Below, piece after piece: positions 53,719 through 61,900 of a stretch of 64,000 nt of DNA. Position 1 is the stretch's first letter; each line of letters opens with the position of its first letter. The DNA is taken from contig CAVUHL010000003.1 in the NCBI GenBank assembly GCA_963741305.1, forward strand, positions 2,480,001 to 2,544,000, written 5' to 3'. Below the pieces are notes generated by a model. That model did no database searches. It was not told the origin of the DNA and was given only the letters and a program-made list of their open reading frames with translations. Both the position numbers and the translations under genes were made by a program. The stretch is from DATMER01 sp963741305. GTDB taxonomy: Bacteria; Acidobacteriota; Thermoanaerobaculia; Multivoradales; UBA5704.

Positions 53719-54330
53719 CTACTTGCCGCTGACCCGGATGTAGTGGCCTTCCATCACCCTGACCTCCGAGCCGTCGGCAAAGGTGTAGAACTGCTCGTAG
53801 TAGATCTTGTCCTTGTCGACGAAGGTGAACGTGTCCCGCTTCTCGAAGCTGTCGCCGGTGAGCGGGTCGTCCTCAGCGCCCTTGAAGACCAGGGCGTTCC
53901 TGGAGCGGATGTATTGGCCGGTCGAGTAGGTGCCGCGCGGGTCCCAGTCGGCCAGGAAGATGCGGTAGAAGTGCTTTTTCCCACCGTTGTAGCCCATCGT
54001 CACCCGGCCCTTGGTCTTGTTCGTCTTGAACTCGGTGGTGAAGTCGGTGTCGATGAAGGAGTCGCCCAGGATCCATTTCGCTTCGAGCCTGTCCTTTATG
54101 GTCGCTGCGACCGGAGGAGTGCCGTGCATCAGGATATTGAAGGTCCCCTCCCAGGTGCCCACGAGACGGCCGAGGATCTCCATCTTGTCCTCCGGCCGGA
54201 TGAGCTTGGTGAATGCCGCCTTGTCGGCCGTGTCCTTCTCGGCTTCCTTGACGGTCTGCTGCGCCGCGAGCGGCAAGACGAAGGCGATGTTCACCAGGAT
54301 CATCGCCAGGGTGTACAAGCACTTCTTCAT
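53719..54330 (-). CDS. Secreted DUF1579-like protein
   Basis: This 203-aa protein has a signal peptide (MKKCLYTLAMILVNIAFVLP). A beta-barrel-like domain follows with LVGTWEGTFNILMHGTPPVA, AKWILGDSFIDTDF and TMGYNGGKKHFYRIFLADWD. The 'L-x-G-T-W-x-G ... R-x-x-L-x-G-x-F ... G-Y-D/N' layout is that of DUF1579/lipocalin-like exported proteins. The function is unknown. It starts 17 bp after the stop of the FG-GAP protein gene on the same strand, so the two are likely co-transcribed. Confidence 0.78.
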   Translation of the reverse strand: MKKCLYTLAMILVNIAFVLPLAAQQTVKEAEKDTADKAAFTKLIRPEDKMEILGRLVGTWEGTFNILMHGTPPVAATIKDRLEAKWILGDSFIDTDFTTEFKTNKTKGRVTMGYNGGKKHFYRIFLADWDPRGTYSTGQYIRSRNALVFKGAEDDPLTGDSFEKRDTFTFVDKDKIYYEQFYTFADGSEVRVMEGHYIRVSGK

Positions 54331-54347
54331 TCGTAGTCTCCTTGCAT

Positions 54348-56396
54348 CTAGTGCGATTCGTCATAGGCGCGGAGCGCGCTCGACTCCAGGCGGCCCGCCT
54401 CGGCGTGGGTCAGCAGGCCCACGTGCGGATGGCGGAGGTCCTTGAGCGACTCCTTGACACACTTTGCGTAAACCTTGCGGCTCACCGCCGCGTCGAAGCT
54501 GCACGGGATCTCGGGCAGCACCAGCCGCTCGGAGGCTGCGACGTTGTAAAGCCGGTTGCGGACACCGCCCGGCCACTGCACCTCGACCGTGCCGCTGGTC
54601 GCGGCGCCCATTCCGGCCTGGGCCGTCAGGCTGTTCTGCGAGGCGTAGCTCGAACCGCCCAGCACCGGGATGAGCGTCGGCTGCCCGCCCGCGGGGGTGA
54701 AGCGGACGATCGCGCCAATGGCATCCCGGTTCACGCGGCCGGCGGACACCTGGTTGTCGACCAGGTCCACCGTGCCCACGAGGTCGAAAGCGGCCGAATG
54801 GTTGGAGTTGCCGCTGTTGATCTCGACCGAGAGCGAGCCGGCCAGACGCGGCAAGCCGAGCCAGAGGAAGGTTTCTGGATCGGCCGTCGGCACCGCGGCC
54901 GGGACGAAGCCCGAGGCGGCGACCACGTCGAAGGGCGAGCCCAGGGGGTACGAAAAGTTCGGGATGCGCAGCGTGCCCGGCGGGACGTCGAAGCTCGACA
55001 CGGTCACGACGTCGACGAATCCATCCTCGTTGAAATCGCCCGTGGCCAGGCCCTCGACGTTGCGGTCCTGGTGATTCGTCGAGCCGGCGAGCGCCGCGTT
55101 GTCCCAGATGAAGCTCGCCGAGCACCCTTGGTTGTTGAGGACTACCCCGGGGTTGCTCTCTTCCCAGAACAATGGATACTCCCAACCCCCGTGATAGACG
55201 ATGTCTGAATCCCCGTCGTTGTCGTAGTCGGCCATTGCCGCTCCCCAGCCGGTGGGCGTCGTCACCAGGGCGCCCACGCCGGGATCCGCGAAGGTGCCGT
55301 CGCTTTGACCCAGGAACCAGCGGGATGCCCAGGTGCCGGGCGGCCAGAAGCCCGGAAAGAAGCTGTAGTCGCCGATATTGGAGAGGAACATGTCGAACCG
55401 GCCATCGCAATTGACGTCACCGAAAGCTACGCTGCGCCAGTCGCCGTTGTGGTCGAGCCCGAGGTCCAGCGTCACATCCGTGAAATGGCCGGTGCCGTCG
55501 TTCTTGAACACCCTGGGATACCCGGCGGGGTTCGGAGCGTCGTGCTGATCCTGGGCAATCACGGCGTCGAGGTCGCCATCCATGTCGATGTCGATCAGCG
55601 ACGCGGCCCAGGAGGTGAGCGCCGCGCCCGGCACGGCCAGGCCCGCCAGCTCGCGCAGGCCGGAGACCTGGCTCTGGTCGGCGAAGACGTTGCCGCCCGC
55701 GTTGATCAGGAGCTGGTTGTGCTCGTGGCGGGTGAAGGGCTCCGAGAAGATGCGAATGCTCTTCAGGTCGAACGCGTTGGCCACCAGGATGTCGAGCAGG
55801 CCGTCGCCGTCGACGTCGCCCATGGCGCAGGAGGTCGAGGTCTTGCCTTCGCTGCCCGTGCCGGACGCCGCCGTGATGTCCTCGAACGTGCCGTCCCCCT
55901 GGTTCTCCAGCAGGCGGTTGTCCTTGTAGCCGGTGACGAAGATGTCGAGGTCGTTGTCGTTGTCGATGTCGCCGTAGCAGATGCCCTGGCTGTCCTGCGC
56001 GGTCAAGGTGGCGCCGGCCGCCTGCGCCACGTCCTCGAACTGAACCTGGCCGGTCTCGCGCAGCAGGTTGCGGAACAGGCTGTTGGGCGTACCCGGGCCG
56101 TTGGCGACGTAGATGTCCGCGTCCCTGTCGCCGTCGAAGTCGAGGACGGCCACGCCAGGGGCACCGTAGGTCTTGAGCGGAGAGTTGCGGTATTCGGTCT
56201 CGACGTCGATCAGGCTGTCCGCTACGAACGCCTCCTGGATGGCGAGGCGCGCCGACGGCGTGCGGCCGTAAACGAGGCCGGAGCCGCCGTTCGCGGCGAT
56301 GTCCTGAAAGGTGACGGCCGAGGCCGCGGGAAGGGTGGCGGCGGCCAGGAGCGCCGAAGCCACGGTGGCGCGAAGGGATCGCGTCGCGGTTTTCAT
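54348..56396 (-). CDS. Secreted FG-GAP/VCBS-repeat protein with ASPIC/UnbV-like C-terminus
   Basis: From ATG 56396 (AGGAAGAG upstream) this is 682 aa with a signal peptide (MKTATRSLRATVASALLAAA). About seven FG-GAP/VCBS repeats follow, with calcium-binding loops such as DFDGDRDADIYVANG, DIDNDNDLDIFVTGYKDN, DVDGDGLLDILVAN, DIDMDGDLDAVIAQD and DYDNDGDSDIVYHG. The C-terminal domain (AIVRFTPAGGQPTLIPVLGG ... VEVQWPGGVRNRLYNV) is of ASPIC/UnbV type. It should be a beta-propeller at the cell surface, binding proteins or carbohydrate. A short Cys-containing tail after the UnbV part is unexplained. Confidence 0.9.
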   Translation of the reverse strand: MKTATRSLRATVASALLAAATLPAASAVTFQDIAANGGSGLVYGRTPSARLAIQEAFVADSLIDVETEYRNSPLKTYGAPGVAVLDFDGDRDADIYVANGPGTPNSLFRNLLRETGQVQFEDVAQAAGATLTAQDSQGICYGDIDNDNDLDIFVTGYKDNRLLENQGDGTFEDITAASGTGSEGKTSTSCAMGDVDGDGLLDILVANAFDLKSIRIFSEPFTRHEHNQLLINAGGNVFADQSQVSGLRELAGLAVPGAALTSWAASLIDIDMDGDLDAVIAQDQHDAPNPAGYPRVFKNDGTGHFTDVTLDLGLDHNGDWRSVAFGDVNCDGRFDMFLSNIGDYSFFPGFWPPGTWASRWFLGQSDGTFADPGVGALVTTPTGWGAAMADYDNDGDSDIVYHGGWEYPLFWEESNPGVVLNNQGCSASFIWDNAALAGSTNHQDRNVEGLATGDFNEDGFVDVVTVSSFDVPPGTLRIPNFSYPLGSPFDVVAASGFVPAAVPTADPETFLWLGLPRLAGSLSVEINSGNSNHSAAFDLVGTVDLVDNQVSAGRVNRDAIGAIVRFTPAGGQPTLIPVLGGSSYASQNSLTAQAGMGAATSGTVEVQWPGGVRNRLYNVAASERLVLPEIPCSFDAAVSRKVYAKCVKESLKDLRHPHVGLLTHAEAGRLESSALRAYDESH

Positions 56397-56503
56397 ACTC
56401 TCTTCCTCCAAAGATTGATGCCTTCGATGGGTATGAACTGCACCTGTAATGCTCTGTGCCCGAGCGGCACCAAAGAGGGACGTTTTCCGATGAGAAACGA
56501 AAG

Positions 56504-58921
56504 ATGTCTTTGAAGCGAAGGTTGCGCGCGGCCGGCAAGTTCCTTCTGATCGGCATCCCTTCGCTGATCCTGATCCTCGTGCTGATCGCGGTCTGGCTCG
56601 TCCGCCGGTCGTGGCCGCAGGAGAGCGGCAAGGTCACGGTGCAGGGACTCTCCGCTCCTGTCGAGGTGGTGCGCGACGGCTGGGGAGTGCCGCACCTCTA
56701 CGCGAAGAACGAGCGGGACCTGTTCTTCGCCCAGGGGTACGTGCACGCCCAGGACCGGCTCTGGCAGATGTGCTTCAACCGCGAGGTCGGCAGCGGGCGG
56801 CTCTCTTCACTGTTCGGCTCCGGCGCCCTGCCTACCGACCGCTACCTGCGGACGCTCGGCCTGCGCCGGCTGGCCGAACGCGACCTCGCCCTCGCCTCAC
56901 CGGAGACCCGCGGCTTCCTGGAGGCCTACTCCGCCGGGGTGAATGCGTTTCTCACCACGAACGCAGGGAAGCTGCCGGTCGAGTTCCGCATCCTCGGGAT
57001 CGATCCCCAGCCCTGGACGCCTCTCGACAGCCTGACCTGGACGCGCATGATGGGGCTCAATCTGAGCCTGAACTCGCCGCTGGAGCTGGCACGGGCGCGC
57101 CTGGTGCCGAAGCTGGGGATCGAGCGCGTACGGCAGCTCATCCCGCTCTATCCGAAGGACGGGCCAGTCATTATCAGCGGAGGCGTCAGCGGAGGCGAAG
57201 GCAGGCCGGTTCCCGCTTCCCCGCTCGCCAGCCTGCTGCCGCTCACCCCCGGCGAGAGTTGGGCGAGCAACGGCTGGGCGGTCCACGGCAGCCGCACGTC
57301 GACGGGCAAGCCGATCCTCGCCAACGACACCCACCTCGGGCTCGGCATGCCCTCGGTCTGGTACGAGGTCGGCCTGCACGGCGGCCGCTACGACAATGCC
57401 GGGTTCTCCTTCCCCGGGCTGCCGTTCGTGATCGTCGGCCAGAACAAGAGGATTGCCTGGGGGATCACCAACCTCAACGCCGACGTCCAGGACCTCTACC
57501 TGGAGAGGCTCGACAATCCCAAGAGCCCGACCGCAGCTCTCTTCAACGGGCAATGGGAGAAGCTCTCGCGGATTTCCGAGGGCATCCCGGTCAAGGGCGG
57601 CGATCCCGTGCCCTACGAGGTGCTCTCGACCCGGCATGGGCCGCTGATCCATGGGGCGCTGCCGGACTGGCAGGGCGCTCCGCCCATGGCCCTCGCCTGG
57701 GCCGCCGCGGACGGCAGCCGTCTGGCCGACGCGCTAGCAAAGCTAGGCCGCGCCGGCTCCTGGGGGGAATTCCGCCAGGCGCTCTCGCTGTGGGATTCGC
57801 CGAGCCTCAACTTCGTCTACGCGGACGTGGACGGAAACATCGGCTATCAGGCGACGGCGCGCACGCCGATGCGTGCCGCCGGGCACGACGGCCTCTCCCC
57901 CGTTCCCGGCTGGGACGGCCGCTACGAGTGGCGCGGCACGATCCCCTTCGAGGAGATGCCGAGCTCGCTCAACCCGCCGTCGGGCTTCATCGTCACCGCG
58001 AACAACCGTGTGGTGGGCGACGAGTACCCCTACCCGCTCACCTACGACTGGCCGCCTCCCGAGCGCGCCCGGCGGCTGGAGGAGCTGCTCGCGGCCGAGC
58101 CGAAGCTCACGCTGGAGCGGGCGCGGGAGATCCAGCTCGACACCTTCTCGGCTCTGGCGCGGGACCTGCGGCCCTATCTCCTGGCGGTGAAGCCCAAGGG
58201 GGAGATGGAAACCGCGGCGCTCGAAAAGGTCAAGGCCTGGAATCTGCGTTTCGATCCGGACCAGGCTGGGGCGTCCGTCTTCACGGCCTGGGTGCGCGCC
58301 CTGCGGCCCGGCATCTTCGAGGACGAGATCGGCGCCGATCTGGCGAAGTCTGTCGGAGGCCTGGTCTACGCGCAGACCGACATGCTGACCGGACTGATGG
58401 CCCGGCCGCGCGACCCCTGGTTCGACGACCGGCGGACCCCCGTGGTGGAGACCCGCGACGAGATCGCGGTCAAGGCCTTCTCTCAAGCAGTTGCTGAGTT
58501 GACGGGCGCGTTTGGCGAGTCGCCGGACACTTGGACTTGGGGACGCGTGCAGACCGCGGCTTTCGCGCACGCGCCCTTCGGGCTTTCCGGTGTAGCGCCG
58601 CTGGAGAAGGTCTTCAACAGCAGCGCGGTGCCGGCCCCGGGCTGGGAAGGGGCTGTGAACCTCGCGGGCTCCGACCCGGCGAAGCCGTACCGGGTGGCAT
58701 TCGGCGTGGCACAGCGTTTCCTGGCGGACCTTGCGGACCTCGGGATGTCGCAGGCGGTGAACAGCACGGGCCAGTCGTCGCTGGTGTTCCACCGCCACCG
58801 GGAGGACCAGGCGCCGCTGTGGAGCAGCGGCCGCTACCGTCCCATGCTCGCGAGCCGCGAGGCAGTAGACAGGGAGGCTGAGGGTCGATTGATCCTGATG
58901 CCTGAAGGAGAAGAGAAGTGA
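56504..58921 (+). CDS. Penicillin acylase-family N-terminal-nucleophile hydrolase
   Basis: From ATG 56504 this is 805 aa with a membrane anchor (GIPSLILILVLIAVWLV). The alpha chain has EVVRDGWGVPHLYAKNERDL and FAQGYVHAQDRLWQM. The processing site is GESWASNGWAVHGSRTSTGK, where Ser255 would be the new N-terminal nucleophile. The beta chain holds ANDTHLGLGMPSVWYEVGLH and ends at the next gene. The family includes penicillin G acylase, AHL acylases and PvdQ. Its TGA overlaps the GTG of the megasynthase gene by 4 nt, so the two are translationally coupled. That suggests it trims an acyl group from the product. Confidence 0.9.
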   Translation: MSLKRRLRAAGKFLLIGIPSLILILVLIAVWLVRRSWPQESGKVTVQGLSAPVEVVRDGWGVPHLYAKNERDLFFAQGYVHAQDRLWQMCFNREVGSGRLSSLFGSGALPTDRYLRTLGLRRLAERDLALASPETRGFLEAYSAGVNAFLTTNAGKLPVEFRILGIDPQPWTPLDSLTWTRMMGLNLSLNSPLELARARLVPKLGIERVRQLIPLYPKDGPVIISGGVSGGEGRPVPASPLASLLPLTPGESWASNGWAVHGSRTSTGKPILANDTHLGLGMPSVWYEVGLHGGRYDNAGFSFPGLPFVIVGQNKRIAWGITNLNADVQDLYLERLDNPKSPTAALFNGQWEKLSRISEGIPVKGGDPVPYEVLSTRHGPLIHGALPDWQGAPPMALAWAAADGSRLADALAKLGRAGSWGEFRQALSLWDSPSLNFVYADVDGNIGYQATARTPMRAAGHDGLSPVPGWDGRYEWRGTIPFEEMPSSLNPPSGFIVTANNRVVGDEYPYPLTYDWPPPERARRLEELLAAEPKLTLERAREIQLDTFSALARDLRPYLLAVKPKGEMETAALEKVKAWNLRFDPDQAGASVFTAWVRALRPGIFEDEIGADLAKSVGGLVYAQTDMLTGLMARPRDPWFDDRRTPVVETRDEIAVKAFSQAVAELTGAFGESPDTWTWGRVQTAAFAHAPFGLSGVAPLEKVFNSSAVPAPGWEGAVNLAGSDPAKPYRVAFGVAQRFLADLADLGMSQAVNSTGQSSLVFHRHREDQAPLWSSGRYRPMLASREAVDREAEGRLILMPEGEEK

Positions 58922-61900
58922 CCGAAGAGACCCTGGTCGAAATCCTGCGCCGTCGCGCCGAGGAGCAGCCGGACCGGCTCGCATACGCGTTCCTGCCCGA
59001 CGGCGAGGAGGACGAACAGAGCCTGACCTACGCCGAGCTGCACGCGCGCGCCACCTCCTTCGCCGCTCGGCTGGAGCAGATGGGCGCTCGAGGCGGCCGC
59101 GCTTTGCTCCTCTACCCGACTGGTCTCGACTACGTCACGGCCTTCTTCGGCTGCCTCTGCGCCGGCACGGTCGCCGTGCCCGCCTACCCGCCGCGGCCCA
59201 ACCGTCCCATGCCGCGCATCCACGCCATCGTGGCCGACGCCGGAGCAACAGTGGCACTCACCACCTCGCGCATCTTCGCCGGAATGGAACGCCGCGTCGC
59301 CGACCTGCCAGACCTGAAGGCGCTCTCCTGGCTGGCTACGGATGAGGTCCAAGACGCCTCGGCGGAGTGGCGAAACCCCGGAATCCGGCACGACGACCTC
59401 GCCTTTCTTCAATACACGTCGGGCTCGACCGCGACGCCCAAGGGCGTGATGGTCAGCCACGGCAACCTGATGCACAACGAGGAGCTGATCCGGCGCGCCT
59501 GCGGGCACTCTGCCGACACTCCGATCGTGAGCTGGCTGCCGCTCTACCACGACCTCGGGCTCATCGGGAACCTGCTCCAGGCGCTCTACGTCGGAGCGCC
59601 CTGCACCCTGATGACGCCCGTGTCGTTCCTGAAGAGCCCGATCCGCTGGCTCGACGCGGTGTCGCGCTTCCGCGGGTACTGCAGCGGCGGCCCCAACTTC
59701 GCCTACGACCTCGCGGTCCGCAAGACCACGCCGGAGCAGCGCGAGGGACTCGACCTCTCCTCCTGGGGCGTGGCCTTCAACGGCGCCGAGCCGGTGCGCA
59801 AGGAAACCTTGGAGCGCTTCGCAGAGGCCTTCGCGCCCTACGGCTTCCGTACGGACGCGCTCTTCCCCTGCTACGGCCTGGCCGAGACTACGCTGATCGT
59901 CACGGCCGGAGGCGCGGGCTCCGGGGCTGTCCATCGCAGCTTCGATCCGCGGGAGCTCGGTCAGGACCGTGCCGTCCAAACCGATACAGGCCGGGATCTG
60001 GTGGGTTGCGGCCTGCCGCTCGGAGATCTCCAAGCCGCGATCGTCCAGCCGGAGACGCTGGAACGCCTACCCCCGCAGAGCGTGGGCGAGATCTGGGTGG
60101 CTGGCGGCAGCGTGGCGCAGGGCTACTGGAACCGGCCCGACGTGACGACCGAAATATTCGGAGCGCGCGCAGCGGACGGCTCCGGCCCTTGGCTGCGGAC
60201 CGGCGACCTCGGCTTCCTGGCCGCGGACGGCGAGCTGTTCATCACCGGACGCCGGAAGGACCTCCTGATCCTGCGCGGTGGCAACCACTACCCACAGGAC
60301 ATCGAGCGCACCGTCCAGGCTAGCCATCCGGCCCTGGTGCCTGGAGCCGCGGCGGCTTTCGCGGTCGAGGCTGGAGGTGAGGAGCGGCTCGTCGTAGTGC
60401 AGGAGGTCCAGCGCACCGAGCGGCGGACCGGCGTGCAGGAGATCGCCGCGGCCGTGCGCGCCGCGGTGGCCGACGAGCACGAGCTGCCGCTCTATGCCCT
60501 GGTGTTGATCAGGCCCGGAACCATCCCCAAGACGACCAGCGGCAAGATCCAGCGCTCCCGCTGCCGCGAGGAGCTGCTGGCTGGCCATCTCTCCGTGGTC
60601 TCCGAGTGGTGGGAGGCGCCGCTCGCCGCCTCCCTGCCCGGCGCGCCGGCTGCGTCGGTGGCCGATGGCGTCAATCGCTGGATCGCCTCCCTTGTCGCTA
60701 CTGCCACGGGAGTGCGGCCGGAGGAGATCGACCCTGCTCTGCCGGTCGCCCACTACGGGCTCGACTCGCTGAGAGCGGTGGAGTTGCTCCACGCTGTCGA
60801 GATCGGCACCGGCGCGTCGCCTTCCCTGGAGAGCCTCTGGGGAGGAATGACGGTGGCCGAATTGACGGCGGCGGCTCTCGCAGGGAAGAAGGCCGAAGTG
60901 GAAACCCGGGTAGAAGAGGCCGGCGACCATCCACTGACGCCTGGGCAGAGCGCGCTCTGGTTCCTCGACCAGTTGGAGCCGGGCAACGCGGCTTACAACA
61001 TCGCGAGCGCCGCGGAGGTGGTGGGCGGCGTCGACGCCTCGGGCCTGCGCGCCGCGTTCCAGGCGCTGGTGGACCGCCACCCGGCGCTGCGCACCACCTT
61101 CCCCGCGGTGGACGGCGCGCCCGTGCAGCGCGTCCACGCTCATTGGACGGTGGACTTCGCCGAGGCGCACCTCGGTGGCGAGGATCTGCGGGAGCGTCTG
61201 GCCGTGGAAGCCGCGCGGCCGTTCGATCTGGAAAACGGGCCGTTGCTCTCCGTGCGGCTCTTCCATCGGGATGGCGCCGATCCGGTGCTCTTCCTGGCGG
61301 TCCACCACATCGTCGCCGACCTTTGGTCGCTTGCAGTGATGACTCGCGACCTCGGTGCTTCGACGCTCCCGGAGCTGCCCCTCTCCTATGCCGACCACGC
61401 CCGTCAGCAGATCGCCATGCTGGCCGGACCCGAGGGAGAGCGGCTGCTCGCGTTCTGGCGCGAGGCGCTCGCGGGCGAGCTGCCCCCGCTCGACCTGCCG
61501 ACCGACCGGCCGCGTCCACCTGTGCAGACCTACCGCGGGGCCGCGGAGCGAGTGAGTCTGACATCCGAGCTGCGCGAGTTGGCCCGGACCGCGGGCACCT
61601 CTCCATTCATGACGTTAGCCGCGGCCTTCGCCGCCCTGCTCCACCGTTACACCGGGCAGACCGGCTTTGCTCTGGGCACGCCGACCGCCGGACGGCGGCG
61701 TGCGGCACTGGCGGATGTGGTCGGCTACTTCGTCAACCCGGTCGTTCTGCGCGCCGACCTCGATGGGGACCCTGGCTTCGGCGAGTTGCTGGGCCGCATG
61801 CGCGCCGCGTCGATCGCCGCGGCCGAGCACCAGGAGATGCCCTTCCCTACCGTGGTCGAGCGCCTCGGAAACCTCGGCGTTGAGCGCGATCCCAGCCGCT

